DNA of 64,000 bases from Phoronis australis (GCA_002633005.1 NMRA01000186.1:622748-686747); one strand, 5' to 3'; positions 1-13,250 are shown, numbered from the stretch's first letter. Notes: generated by a model from the letters alone, not told the origin. Numbers and translations are program-made.

Positions 1-3000
1 TCCTTAGAATGATTTGGTAGACAGAGGCGCAGATGCAAAAAACAGAATTGAAAACAGTAAAAATGGCCACAAAATGCCTCAAATTCAACTGAAAACTGAA
101 TGATAGCATCACCTCAATAATAGATGCCTACCAAATTTTATGAAAATCCATTGATGACCTTTGAAGATGCAGTGGTAAACATAAAAAACTAAAATTGCCA
201 CCAGAGGGAACAACGGTAGTCTGATCAGTCTGAAAGTCGTCGTCCTCTGTTGCCAACTTCATATAAACACACCAGCAAAACTCAATAAAGATCCTGTAGA
301 GCATTTAGGAGATACAGCCATGGGCGCAAAAACAAACAAAACTGCCACTAGAAGGCGCCACAATAGTCGAAGTAATAGGAATATCATAGTCAGCCGCCCT
401 CACAGTAAGAATATATATGACAGTGTTCAAAATCATCCCTAGAGCGGTTTGGTTGATAGAAGGGGTGGATGCCAAAGAACAGACTCGGAAACAGTAACAA
501 TGGGCACTAGGTGGTGCAAAGTACCTCGAATCCAGCAGAAAACGGGAGGATGGATCATCACACTAACAGATGCCTAACTGCAAAATTTTATAAAAATCGG
601 TATAGAACCTCCGAAGATACAGAGGTCAGCATAAAAAATAAAATTGCCTCTAGGGGGCACACCGGCAATCGGAGAGGTCCAAAATTCGTTGCCAGCTGTC
701 GTCAGCTTCATAGGAACACATCTGCCAAATCTCATCAAGATCCTGGGAGGGGTTTGGAGATAAAGCTGTCTGTAGACGCCGTATGACCAGATAGAGATGA
801 CGACAATATCTGGGCGCATAAAAATGGACAGGTCCGTATCGACTGATGGCCTATTGAAAACATGGACAAATCCGTATCGACAGATGGCCCAATGCAAAAA
901 AATTAATAGACTGGTCCATATCGACTGATGGTATAACAAAAAAGGGCAGGTCCGTATTGACTGATGCACTAATGAAAAAATGGATAGGTCCGTATCAACT
1001 GATGGCCTAATGAAGACTGGACAGTCCCCTATCGACTGATGGCCTAATGAAACAAGGAACTTTAGAGAAACAGAGGAAAATGGAAAAAATGAAATTGCCA
1101 CTTGGGAGGAGAGCGTTCGTCGGATCCGTCTGAAAGTTGTTGTCTTCCATTGTCAGCTTCATATAGATACACTTACTATTTAATATACATCCTGCAGAGG
1201 AGTTAGGATAAACAGCTAAGGGCGCAAAAAAACTGCCACTAGGAGATGCCACAGTAATTGAAGTCGGAAAATCATTGTCAACCGTCCTCTTCACACTGAG
1301 AACATACAAGCCAATTTTCATAATCAACCCAAGAGTGATTTGGGTAGACACCAAAAACAGACTAGAAAACAGTAAAAATGGCCACTAGATGGTGCAAAAT
1401 ACATTGAATCCATCTGAAAACCAGAAAATATGGTCATGGTTTCTTTAAAAGGAAGATACTTACAAATTTCATGAAAATTCGCCGAGGAATTTCATAGGAA
1501 CAGAGGAAAACAGAAACAAGAGCAACGCGTAATGTTGAAATGCGCCCACGAATGCACCGCTAACGTTGTGCTTCTAGGGGTGTTTATTTCGGACATAAAA
1601 ATTTACAACCGGATGGCACAAAATTTGTCGAATCCATCTGAGAACTAATGTACGTGTGTGTGTCAAGGAACTTCTGAGAAAACAGAGGAATGAAAAAATG
1701 AAATTGCCACTAAGAGGCTATAAGCACAAAAAAACATAACCGCCACAAAGAGGCACCAAAGCAGATAAAATCATCCGAAAAACATCTTCAGACTTCCTCT
1801 TCCCATTAGGAATATAAATTCCAATTTCCACAACCATCCTTAGAGTGGTTTGGTTCACAGAAAGGCAGACGTCAAATAATAAGACTCGAAAACAGTAAAA
1901 ATGGAAGCAAGGTGGCGCAAAATGCCTCGAATTTTACAAAAACCGAATGATAGCATCACCTCACTTATAGATGCCTAACTACCAAATTTAATGAAAATCC
2001 ATTGACGATCATTTAAGGTACAGAGGTAAACGTAAAAAACTAAAATTGCCACTAGGGGGCACACTGGTAGGCCGATCCGTCTGAAAGTCGTCATCCTCTG
2101 TAGTCAACTTCATATAAATACACCAGCAAAATTCAATACAGATCCTGAAGAGCATTTAGGAGATACAGCCATAGGCGCAAAAACAAACAAAACTGCCACT
2201 AGGAGGCGCCATAGTATTCCAAGTCATCGGAAAATCATCATCAGCCGCCCTCTTCACAGTCAGAAAATCATACCTAGAGTGGTTTGGTTGATAGAATGGC
2301 AGACGCCAATAAACAGACTCGAAAACAGTAAAAATGGCCATTAGGTGGCGCAAAGTACCTCGAATCCGTCCGAAAATGAGAGGATGGCATCATCTCACTA
2401 ATAGATGTCTAACCGCCAAATTTTATGACAATCCGTTGAGGACCTCCAAATCTACAGTGGTAAGCGTAAAAAAATTGAAATTGTCACTAGAGGGCACTCT
2501 TGTAGTTGAAGAGGTCTGAAATTCCTTGTCATCTGTTGTCACCTTCATGGGAATACATCTGCCAAATCTCATTCAGATCCTGTGAAAGGTTTAGGAGATA
2601 CAGTCGAGGGTGCAAAAACAAACAAAAAATGCCACTAGGAGGCGCCACAGTTGTCGAAGTCGTCAGAAAATCATCGTCAGTCGACCTCTTCATAGTAAGA
2701 ACATATATGCTAATTTTCCAAATCATTCCTAGAACGGCGGACGCCAAAAACAGACTCGAAAACAGTAAAAATGGCCACTAGGTGGTGCAAAGTACCTTGA
2801 ATCTGTCTGAAAACGGGAGGATGGCATCATCTCACTAATAGATGCCTAACTTCCAAATTTTATGAAAATCCGTTGAGGACATCTGAAGATACAGAGGTAA
2901 GATTAAAAAATAAAATTGCCACTAGAGGGCACATCGGTACTCGGAGAAGTCTGAAAATCGTCGTCATCTGTTGTCAGCTTCATAGGAACACATCTGCCAA

Positions 3001-4146
3001 ATCTCATCAAGATCCTGTGAGGGGTTTAGGAGACAGAGATGACTGCAATATCCGATCACATATAGATATGTGGGCGCATGAAAAAGAAAATTGCCGCAAG
3101 GGGGCACAGTGTTCGTCGGATCTGTCTGAAAGTCGACGTCTTCTCTTAGTGTCGCTAACTTTAAATTTAATAAAGAGCCTACAGAGGGCTTAGAAGATAC
3201 ACGCATGGGCGAAAGAAACTGCCACTAGGAAGTGCCATTGTAGCCGAAGTCATCAGAAAATCATCGACAAACGTCCTCTTTATAGTAAGAACATTCATGC
3301 CAAGTTTCACAATCATCTTTAGAGTGGTATGGTTGACAGAGGAATGGATGCCAAAAAACAGACTCGAAAACAACAAAAACGGCCACTAGGTGGGGCAAAA
3401 AACCTTGAATCAACCCAAAAATGAGTGGCTGGCGTCATCTCACTAATAGATGCCTATCTGCCAAATTTTATGGAAATCTGTTTGAAGATACATGTACAGA
3501 GGCAAACGTAAAAAAACTAAAATTGCCATTAGGGGGCACCCCAGCAGTCGATCTGTCCGAAAGTCGTTGTCGTGTGTTGCCAACTTCTTATAAATAGTAA
3601 TAAAGATCTTGTAGAGTGTTTAGGAGTTACAGCCATGGGCGCAAAAAACAAACAAAAATGCCCCTAGGAGATGCTACAGTAGTCGAAGTCATTGGAAAAT
3701 AATTGTCAACCATCCTCTTCATAGTAAGAACATACATGCCAATTTTCACAACCATCCTTGGTTGATAGAGGGACGGACACTCGAAAATAGTAAAAATGGC
3801 CACTGGATGGTGCAAAATGCCTCGAATCCATCCGGAAATGGGAGAATAGTGTCGCCTCATTAATAGATGCCTATGTGCCTAATTTTATGAAAATCGCCTA
3901 AAGACCTTTGAAGATACAGAGGCAAACGTAAAAAAACTAAAATTGCCACTAGTTGAAACAACAGTATTCAGGTTGGTCCGAAACTTGTCGCCCTTTGTCG
4001 TCAACCCCATAGGTACACACCTGCCACATTTCAATAAGATCCTACAAGGGGTTTAGAAGATACAGCCACGGACGCTGGATGCCTGGACGCCAAGACAGAG
4101 ATGTCGGCAACATGCACCCACATATAAATATGTGGGCGCATAAAAA
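1..4146. repeat. Composite interspersed repeat block (first copy)
   Basis: Degenerate repeat units fill this stretch. Each unit cycles through three boxes: CCACTAGGAGGCGCC, CCACTAGGTGGCGCAAA and CCACTAGGGGGCAC, spaced about 150 bases apart, with linkers such as AAATTTTATGAAAATCC and GAAGATACAGAGG between them. The right end is TGTGGGCGCATAAAAA near 4131-4146. An internal left end, AATGCGCCCACGAATGCA, lies near 1540, and an internal right end near 3070, so at least two copies are nested or joined. The short reading frames in this block are not conserved between units and are not genes. The left edge is cut by the window. Confidence 0.85.
815..1050. repeat. Short tandem repeat, about 40-50 base unit
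   Basis: Six degenerate copies of a unit centred on GGTCCGTATCGACTGATGG follow one another inside the larger repeat block, joined by A-rich spacers. Other copies of the family in this window lack this expansion, so it looks like a local amplification. Confidence 0.75.
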
Positions 4147-4599
4147 TTATGGGTCATGGGTTGAAGAAATGTAAGAAAAATATGGGCGATGGTAAGAAAT
4201 GAAAGTTCATTCCCCCTCCCATGCTTTTTACAGGAAAAGCCCTAAGCATATTATATTGGTTTAAAGTAGTAATTTTTAGCTTTCAACAACCGACAACTAT
4301 CTTCTACTAAAAATGGCAATAACTTAGCAGTCAACAATGAGTCCAGTCTAATTATCAAATCAATACATTGACGAAAAGTCATACTCACAGCACTATTAGG
4401 TCAAACCAAAATCACAAACCAGAATTAACCAACAATACAAGAGGTGCTGAATCTTCACGTCCATGACTTTAATTCAGATCATGGTTTTAACACTTGTACT
4501 AAGAACGTTTTATTGTACTAAAAATCAAACCAAATAAATATATCACGAGAACTTGTTAACTTTTGGTGATTTAAACAAGTCGTTGTCAGCATAACATAC
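4147..4599. other. Intronic stretch of EAF without visible coding
   Basis: This AT-rich stretch lies just downstream of the last EAF exon I can place. I see no further acidic or serine-rich coding segment and no clear terminal exon, so the rest of EAF probably lies left of the window. Confidence 0.4.
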
Positions 4600-4659
4600 C
4601 TGGTTGGTTTCTGTTAGATTCAGGCTCTGAATCCGAACTGGTGCTAGAAACAATAGGAT
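4600..4659 (-). CDS. EAF coding exon 5
   Basis: A 60-base exon flanked by CTTTTGCAG and CAG|GTATGT. It encodes [20 protein letters not shown], the serine/acidic transactivation-type segment. It enters and leaves in phase 1, so at least one more exon is required. Confidence 0.8.
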
Positions 4660-7600
4660 CTGCAAAAGCATTGACACCCACAATCAGTAAGTTGTGACGG
4701 TATAACCTGGCATTCTAAATGATAGGCTCGATGTTAAACATCCTTAAGTTATGATTTGAGAAGTCATATATTTGATAGATAAACATCCACAAACTAATGC
4801 GACAGCTCACTAGCCACGCGTTCTATAAACAGATATTACTATAAGCAGATATTAATCTTAGACTATTAAATTTGTGCCACATGACACCTCCATTGGTTGA
4901 TATGTGTGACAGCTCCAGCAACAGTTGTGACAATCTGGGATTGTTCTCGGCTTAGCCTGTGTCTGTAGCTTCTATGACATTAGCACATTGAGGTGACACT
5001 AAATGTGGACAGACTATGGGAAATACTATTGATCCTAGTACAAGTTTTATGTGCTTATAAATTAAAGCACAGAAAAGTCCAAGTAAATATTAAAAAATCT
5101 GCTAAGCTGTCACGGACCAATCACTGAGTGACCATTGTCCAACGGGACTTGCAGGACACTTCCCTCACCTGCTGCTGGGTGATAATTTCAATGACTATTG
5201 ATTGTACTGCCATTATATGTGTCATCAGAACCAGTACAGCCCCCAACAGTCATTCAGCTGTCTACTGTCTCATGCTACTACTATCTTTTAGGTCTTAACA
5301 TTAGACAGTTGAAGGACTATTCAATAAACCAAAAGCAAAAATAATTGAAAGCAACATGCATTAAAATCATTTATTAGCAATTACACTGTGCTTAAAAAAA
5401 CGAGTCATCCTATTTACAACAACGTGCCTATGACTATCTTAGCTACCACTGAATGTACAACCTTTTTATAAAACGTGTTTCCGATCTATTCCATAATAAA
5501 TGAATAGGCAGAATTACCCTCACTAAATTTACACAATTGCACAGTCATACCTTTGTCAGGTGTAATTATAGCCGGTGTCTTTACTGCCTTGCTTGTTGTG
5601 CTCTTCTTTGTTTTGGGCTTTGATGGCGAGTTTTTGAGATCTTTCACTTTCACTGAATCAACTGGTGTTACAGGTCGGGAGGACTGCATTTGAGCCTTGC
5701 TGGCACCCTCCATTCTATAAGACAAAATGTTATTAAGGTTATATGTGAGACTCTACAAATATGATCAATTTTGGCCAACTTTGGAACATCACATTCACAT
5801 AAAATGTTCAGGCAAGCTTTATGCGGTGTTCTCCAAAACAATGTTAGGAATTGCTTTTGCATGAGGGATAATTGGATATGATTTTTGTGAAAAAAATAAA
5901 GTTGAATAAAATGAAAACAAAATAGTTACTTTAATAGAAAATTGTAACAATGTTTTTGAGATTTTATCTTGAAGATTAATCACATGCTAAATTTGGTCAT
6001 CAAATTGATCCTGTTGTCTTGCTATGAATGTACCTTTTAAAACTAAATTTTACTAAAAAAACCACAACACAAGAGTTCATTGAAGGTCTACTTGGCTACA
6101 GACTACTACATCCTCTCTCATCCAGAGCTAATGACTATATATACATATATATAGTATTACATAACAGAACCAGCCTGAGGTATACACCTGAGAGCTACTC
6201 ATTCACCACAGGTTTTTCGTAACTGATCATTAGCGATTCCAAAATCTTTGTCTGAAATGTGTCATTTTCAACATAGCGAATTACGGTATTGTCTACTATT
6301 TCTTGCCTAGTTATCTTTGGCCATGTTGGTGAACCAAACGATCTTGAATGGAGCCCCCTGCGTGTGTATGGACAACCCTCGGGAGAGAGAACCCACCCTG
6401 TGTTCTAAGTAACCCTGCTACTACCATTAATAACATTTCTAGTCCATACTGTACACAACAGTTCCCAAATATTTTGTTGAATGGGTTACCAGGAGGCGCC
6501 AGGATACCTAGATGATGTTAGCAGGGGATAGGAAGGCAGTCATACATCATACGTATGGATCTATTCTTCAGCTACTCTCTAGCCATCCAAACACTGCCCG
6601 TTTTACAAAATATTTGTGAAGCACAGTGTATCTCCAACCCAGCTACCTTGTTTTCTTGACTTGTATGTTATAGCTGAGCCTCTCTAAAGTGAAAGTGCCG
6701 GTGTTGGGGCTGTAGAGTAGCAGGCATTCCTTGGCACACGGCCTCTTGTTACCCTTATACACAGTGTGAGAGGTGCCAGAACTCTGCAGCGATTGAAGAG
6801 AACACAGTGTAAATAGTTAACACAGTTAATGTTCTTCAACTTCAGACTTTCCATTTTGTTATGTACGTGGGATTTAATTTGAGAGGAGACAAAGAGGTCT
6901 CATGGCAAGAAACGTGTATTGAGAAAATCGAACTAATAGAGTAGTCTCTGACTGTTCAATACAGCACTATACAGAATGGAATTTTTCATTCAGCCAGTCC
7001 TTGGACTGGCAAAATATTTAAGAATTATCTGTACTGACTGCAAGTCAGCCTCGTAAAAAATGCGCACAGATTCCGAATATTAGTTTCCTTAAAATATTTT
7101 AAAATTGCACAGTTCAACATAACAACCAAACAACAAATAAAAACATACTAGGAAAAATTTTGTTTCGTCTGGAAAAAGTCGCACATTTTAGTAGAGCAGT
7201 GTTAAATTGACAACTAAATATGTTTATTATATGTTAAGCGCAGAATAAATTTGAATTCAAAATTCAAAACACTCCCTTTCAGTGACTCAGTTTACCTTCT
7301 TTCAAATGTATACTCTTGTAAGTTATGTAACCCAAAGATGCTCTCAAGCAAATCCAAGACCATCAGAACAAGGTTTGAGTTGCTGTTTAGTAGCAAAAAA
7401 GGCCTTTCTATTGAGCTCATTTTTGTTGTTCAAGTAGGAATAAGAAGTTGTGAACATGGATAAGTACATAGAAGCTACACACGACAGTCCACAGTGGTCT
7501 CAGTCCAGATCTCCCTTCTGAAGTTGATCGCTGGGATGGAACTAAAATTCAGCTAAAACTTGAATTAAACTATAAAGGTTTATCTCACTAAAATTTGTAA

Positions 7601-9745
7601 CTTTGACTCTTGTTTTAAAGCAGGATTTGTGATGATAAATCACTGCTTCAGTTATTATAGGAAGCGTGAGGGTAACTTTCTTCAGGGATTAAATTTGAGC
7701 AATCACCCGGTTCCTTGGACAGACGTGTCAAAAAAAGCAGTAGCAATAAATTTAGTTAACAGTATGGAGGTGAATCTTATTTTATTTTGGTAAACATTTC
7801 TCAAATAAGCAAACAATTAGGAAAAAGGGTTGACTTGGCGGGGACTCATGTTTCAGGGTCCTGGAGTTGTCGTCTTGGAACACTACTGGCAGAGTGTTTT
7901 TGTGAGAATCAGTAACAAGGTGCCAGGTGGTTCCCTAATGTAGAGACTATTTTTTCACTTAAGTGTTTGGTGTACAATTTACTCATTAAGTACTTCATCT
8001 GGAAGAATGATATTGTCTGTCATCAAAAAGAAAGTTAACTTCATCATTAATCTGGAACGGTTTGTGCCCTTCAGACGTCCTAGATTCCCCAGTGCATAAT
8101 GTTCACAATCCCTACCCTACATGGCTATTACTAGCTACCATATGACTAGCTGCTGCTATAAAACAGGCCATTAAATAGTCCTCATCACACACACACACAC
8201 AATGCTGGTAAATATATAAGAGCGTATAACTAAGCTCCAGTGACTATGCCACAGTACATTCACCAGGAGCATCACTTCACCTCAATATTTGGCACAGTTA
8301 TCTGCACTTGATTCTTTTCACCTATTTCCACTGCAGCCATTTTCGTGGTATCAACAGATGCAGGTTTGAAGTCATCTGAAATAAAACGTGGCAGATGAAA
8401 TCTCTACCGGTGCACATCAGTTTAAAGGGGCATTTTGTCGCTGTTTGGCAGTCAATGTTGAATAAATTCTTATTTGAAGCCCATTATCATGCTCATCCAT
8501 TTTGAATTGCTGTTGAAACAGGCAATGGATACACGAGCCATTTTGAAATTGGCAATTTTAGGGTTGGACAACTCAAATTAACTCAGAAGCACTTTCTCTG
8601 ATAGCATCGATGTTCTTGTTACCAAATTCTGAGATCATTTGTATTAGCTAAGTGGCTAAATTCATTTTTCCATTTTTCTCAGCTAAACCCGTCATACCCC
8701 TTTCAAGCCAACTTTCTCAGTCAGATAAAAACATAGGAGACAGGTTGATACATAGTTTGAAAGCTATCAGTGAGACCTAACAATTGGTAGATAATTACTT
8801 TCTTAGGAGGAAATTTTTATCTCAATTGGTCGAAACATTCTCTGATTATACGTCGGTCACAAATGGAATTGCCCCACTATAAAATTGGATTCGCCTCGTT
8901 TCTTTACTCGAATCACTAATCATCAGAAGTGATTTTTGTTTTTACAAAGAGCTGACAGTTCATTACTCCTTACATCCACGCCATGACAAGCCAACTTGTA
9001 GGCGGCACTAGTTGGATATAATGGACCCTGACTTAGAGAACCAGGCAATCACTAAATAACGGGCGTTATTTAGTGGATGAAACTGGTTCTCTTAATCAGG
9101 GTCCATTATATCCGACTAGCGCCCTTGTAAACCTTGGTTGGCCAGCAAATTCATCAGTTCTTTCAAGGCACTGAAATACCATCTAATTTGACAAATGCAT
9201 AATTTGAAATACAAAATAGTAACTATTTCATATTTTTATTCGTCTGTAATTGCATTGCAACATCTATTTGATTTCATAATTTGAAACCAATCTCATTGTG
9301 ATAAGTGGTCTAATTTTTGTTTGTGGTGGAAGATGGAATTTAAGCACGGTCTGGCATAGATCATGTAAAACACGGGCGGCTGGGCCAAGAGACAGTATGG
9401 CCGACCACTTTACGGTACGTACTAGATTAACAGTTTACTCGACAGTCGACATGTCTATAGCTATACCAAAAGGTTTGACACGATAACATTAATTTTGATT
9501 TACACCTAAACAATGGTGGACACTGATACCACAGGCAATGTCAGGAACCAATTTTGAACTACTATTTCGGGCACAGTCACAGACAATCTCTCGGCGCATT
9601 ATTCATTTATTGTCGTCGGAAACGTAACCGGCAAACTTTGCTTACAACGGATAGTGTGGAATGCACTATCTGGATCAGAGTCGAAACTGTTCCCAAGTAT
9701 CAAATCATGTTCTTCTGTTCCCACAGAAAACGGGTTATCCACCAT
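4600..9745 (-). CDS. ELL-associated factor (EAF1/EAF2 family), partial at the 3' end
   Basis: EAF proteins bind ELL, stimulate RNA polymerase II elongation in the nucleus and are part of little/super elongation complexes. Five coding exons on the minus strand splice in phase: 9745-9646, 8375-8281, 6783-6647, 5714-5551 and 4659-4600, giving 185 residues so far. The N-terminal EAF domain shows its family signatures: LILGNSF and FHTIRYDFKPAS (residues about 16-40), [16 protein letters not shown] (50-65), [14 protein letters not shown] (73-86) and [16 protein letters not shown] (95-110). A Lys/Ser/Pro-rich linker and an [11 protein letters not shown] acidic-serine segment follow, as in vertebrate EAFs. 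The start ATG at 9745 is chosen because family members begin shortly before the LGxSF motif. The frame stays open upstream of it. The C-terminal exon is not seen. Family assignment is firm; which EAF paralogue is not decidable. Confidence 0.92.
5551..5714 (-). CDS. EAF coding exon 4
   Basis: The acceptor is GTCTTATAG and the donor is AAAG|GTATGA. It encodes the basic, Ser/Thr/Pro-rich linker (for example [13 protein letters not shown]) and enters in phase 2 and leaves in phase 1. Confidence 0.85.
6647..6783 (-). CDS. EAF coding exon 3
   Basis: The acceptor is CGCTGCAG and the donor is CAAG|GTAGCT. The exon holds the KECLLLY and NIQVKKT signatures and ends in phase 2. It completes an Arg codon with the next exon, giving KKTR as in other EAFs. 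Confidence 0.9.
8281..8375 (-). CDS. EAF coding exon 2
   Basis: The acceptor is TTTTATTTCAG and the donor is GAG|GTGAAG. The exon encodes DFKPAS through TVPNIE of the EAF N-terminal domain and ends in phase 0. Confidence 0.9.
8988..9143. repeat. Near-perfect palindrome (foldback/MITE-like)
   Basis: The arm GGATATAATGGACCCTGA near 9013 returns in reverse complement as TCAGGGTCCATTATATCC near 9096. The arms continue outward (CCAACTTGTAGGCG against CGCCCTTGTAAACCTTGG) and inward to the centre (ACTAAATAACGGGCGTTATTTAGT). The whole element could fold into one long hairpin. It lies in EAF intron 1. Confidence 0.8.
9646..9745 (-). CDS. EAF coding exon 1
   Basis: The exon starts at the chosen ATG and ends CGT-T before a GTAAGC donor (phase 1). 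The codon completed by the next exon is Tyr, giving HTIRYDF, which matches the EAF family and confirms the junction. Confidence 0.88.
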
Positions 9746-9746
9746 A

Positions 9747-12707
9747 TTCTCAATTTCAAATGTGAAATATGGACCCAGGGTGCTTCTGTTCGAACACACG
9801 ATCTCCAATTTGTTCGGATACGGAAGTAAACGAATATGACTGAAGATGGCGCTAGTGCAACACGCGTATTGCCAGAGGACCGTAAGAGACGCTAACTTTA
9901 AAAATATCAAAGCATTAACTTAAGGCAAGGAGACTTTCAAAAGGCTAAGGACCCGCTTGCATGTGAAAGTCACCTATTTCTACACATGTAGTTAAACAGG
10001 GCCGAAGGAAGGAAGGGGGGGGGGCACGAGCACCTCAAAATTTTTCAGGCATCAAGGTGGGCAACGTTGGCAAGCCGTGACAACCGACATAAGAGTTAGA
10101 CCGGTGACATTCGAGGAAAGAAAGACTGCATGCGAGAAAATTCTAAGAGAACATTTAACAACTCTGTTTTCAGTGCATGGTTTACCGTTTGAGGACCCTG
10201 GCCAGGACATTGTTGTTAGGGTCTCCGCTTGCATACATGGTAGGTCGTTTAAACGCACTTCAGTGAAAAGGTGCACCCAGTAGGCAATCACACACATATT
10301 TCGAACAAATGACAAAAATTGTAAAGCGAAGCTTTTGCGGAGCGTACTAATTTACCGGATTTTTGAATTCAATAAGTCATTTTTGTGAATGCAAAACTAT
10401 ATTTTTCTAGAGGCACCTCTCTGGCAAGGGGTAACCGAACTTGACGAAGATAACTCGCTTTATATTGTTTTCTCGAAACTGTACTATATCACTTTTGAAA
10501 AAATGATGATCTGACGGATAACATCAATTGATGTGCATTTCTTGATTCTTGAAAATATAAATATTTTCATATTTTGGGGCCCCGACATTGATGACATTCA
10601 AGTGCATGGCCACCCTTTTTGTGATTTTATTGACAAATTCTTCAAAGCCGGGGCCGCTCACGGAGAGAAGGCCCAGGGCAATGTTGGACTAGATTACCTC
10701 TATTTTCCTGTTTTTTGTGAAATCGTGCGACCGGCTTTCATGTTGTAGGAGGTCACCTGAGCATCGTTTTGAGGCCACACGACGATGGAATGAACTGTTA
10801 CTTTTTTCCAAGCTTAATGATGTTTAACCTTTAATCTTCAAGGTGTCCATTTCAGTGGAGCACTGAGTTCGGGGGAAATATCCCTTTGTCCCTCTATACA
10901 TATAAAAAGGCACTGCCAAGTACTGACGAGGGAAGTTGATATTCCAAATTCATCAAAAAACACAAAACATTCGTGTACAGCACAGCAGGATCGAGACATT
11001 TGATCAAAAAAAAACAAAAAATGTGAAAAGATACAATAGGATTGTCTGCCATCGAAAGGGTGGAATTTTGAGGAAAGTGAAGACCACTATTTGTGAATAA
11101 CACAAAAGGACTGTTTCCGATAAAGTAATGTTACCGTTTCCCAAAATAGCACAAGAATAGTATTTCTTTCGAAGGTAGTTACTGTGAGTTGTTTGTATGG
11201 AATTCTCGCATGTGGAAGACATAGCTGTCTAGGCTACTACTTGTGATGACCGTGTAGATGTCGAAATGGGGTAGCCAAAAAACTCTCGCAATCATAAACA
11301 AAGATTTCAGCGGTTTTTTGTCAGTGTAGTTAAAATTTACCTCGTGAACCGTTATAGGTACTGCAGAAATAAGCAAAAATACGTCTTAATACGAATGCCC
11401 CATCTCCCATGTTCCCCGGTTACCCGTCAAAAATCTATGAGTATGCATGCGGAAACTACTTATTACATTCCGTTTTGATAAACAAATTCGTTGTTTCTGA
11501 TTTACTTGTCTATGTATCTACGAAAGTCGATAGATTCATTTATGATGTTTGACAATTTGAAGCTAATCATGATCTTGTAAGAATTGATGATGTTTCAGTG
11601 AATTTAATGGCAGTCTGAAGTTGGAAAATCTCCATAATTCGATCCCCAAATAGTAAACTACACTTAGACGATTTTTGACTACAAAAGTTACTCTCAAAGA
11701 CAATGATGAAATTCGGACTCACAAACCGTGTGTGATAACTGTCTTAGTATATAGTGGGCGTGTCTTCCATCTAGTTTAGTTGTTAGAGACCTCACCTCGT
11801 CTGGTCAGTTCGGGTCTGGCTGTTGGCCAGAACGCATGTGTACTCATAGTTGCGCTAATATATAAACATGTAGTAAATGTGATCGTTTTAGCTGGTACAT
11901 TCGGTCATCACATCGTGGATGGAAAAACGTTTTAAAAGTCCTTAATCATACTCATTGCTTGGAAAGGTTGTCTGCACTTCCTTAGTGCTTTTAGTTTCCG
12001 GTAGTATTGAGCAATGAATTTTTGAAACTGAATTGTTTGCTTACCCTGATTCCCGTGTGTTCTGGCGCAGTGTCAGCGAACAATCGAGAGAAACACAGGT
12101 GATTCTACGTACGGACTAATTCTTTTATTCGAGTGCCGTCAGTACATAGACAAACCCTACAATCTCGACGACGAAACCAATAACATGCATACGTACACTG
12201 CACACAGATAAGTAATACGAAATACGAATGAATGGAACTGGCGGGTAAAACGCTTTTAAATGTCAGTGCCACGTGACAAGTTCACAATCTGCCGGGGGGG
12301 GGGTACTTGAAAATGAGTAGGCCCTACAACAGGAAACAATACTTAATATACACAGGCAATATGAATGATTGCGTCTGCAGTAACACCGTGCACGTTATCA
12401 CTAACGCCCCTGTTGAAATTAAGATGTAACCATACAGTAGACCCGCGTAGAATCTCAGTGATCTACGGGAACTGAACTCCAGGCGTTGAAGTGTGCACAT
12501 TTTTGGGACACACTCTGTATCATTTTCCCCAACCACCAGAAACTGGACTACCGCTCGTGTTTCAACGAGGGATTTTGAAACAGCCCCAAAGGCACTATCG
12601 ATACAAGGGATCTCGGGACCTCACCTTTTAAAAAACCTCCTTCAAAGAATGACCATAAAAATAAAGTTTTCCAGAAACCGGGTCACAATAAAACGAATCC
12701 TGAACGT
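9747..12707. other. Intergenic region between EAF and the PARP-like locus
   Basis: This holds the EAF 5' flank and about 3 kb without a supported gene. Protein-like but unplaced frames near 10050-10220 were not convincing. A G-run at 10014-10023 and another near 12294-12303 look like degraded transposon ends. No RNA gene is seen. Confidence 0.4.
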
Positions 12708-12868
12708 AGCATGGGCGGATCCAGGACTGAGTTAGGGGAGCCAGGGCAGAGTATTAGCAAGGATTTTGTCTGTCAGACATTGGCACTCCCGAACTGCCCA
12801 ATGGAGTCTTGGAGAATTTTAGGGGGGGGGGGCATGGCCCCCTTGGCCCCCCTCTAAATCCGCCACTG
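12708..12868. mobile_element. Short non-autonomous element with GGCGGATCCAG-type inverted ends
   Basis: The left end reads GGGCGGATCCAGGACTGAG and the right end CTAAATCCGCCACTG. The interior shares AGAATTTTAGGGGGGGG and GGCATGGCCCCC with the copies at 13.1-13.25 kb and 22.33-22.5 kb. No coding capacity is seen. Confidence 0.65.
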
Positions 12869-13089
12869 CTTAGAGCCAGCGCAGACGGCCGGTACGAGCT
12901 GCCTGTCTCAAGTGAAGCATGGCTAAACTGACCAGCAACTAGAATTTCGGGAATTTGGTATTTTCACACAGTGAGATCTCAGCTATAGCTACTTGAGGCA
13001 GCTCCTCGCTACCGGTCAATGTACTGGTCCTGGGCCCTTTCTTACTCTTCGTGTTGGTTCACAGTTACTCAACTCTTGATGGCTTCATC

Positions 13090-13250
13090 CCCGGGATTGT
13101 CCCAGGGGCGATCAGTTAGGGAGGCCAGGACAGAGTATTAGTCGGGTTTTTCTAGTCAGAAATTCGCACCCAAAGGCAAATGGAAGCTGGAAGATTTAAG
13201 GGGGGGCCTTCCCCCCCCAAGTCCGCTGTACCCCTGCATAGGGCGGATTT
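13090..13250. mobile_element. Degenerate second copy of the same short element
   Basis: It shares the internal order of the 12.7 kb copy: GGCCAGGACAGAGTATTAG, a GTCAGA box, then a G-run beside a C-run (GGGGGGGCCTTCCCCCCCC). Its ends are too worn to place exactly. Confidence 0.5.

Noticed and set aside
574-1354. Overlapping minus-strand frames with repeated RPSVDTDLSIF-like segments
   Set aside because: They are translations of the short tandem repeat and composite repeat units, not conserved between copies.
9398-9415. Plus-strand ATGGCCGACCACTTTACG followed by a GTACGT donor, divergent from EAF
   Set aside because: Only six codons are present and no downstream exon continues the phase.
10049-10283. 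A possible exon encoding TFEERKTACEKILREHLTTL after a TTTTTCAG acceptor
   Set aside because: The frame looks protein-like, but no partner exon with matching phase and no recognisable family was found.
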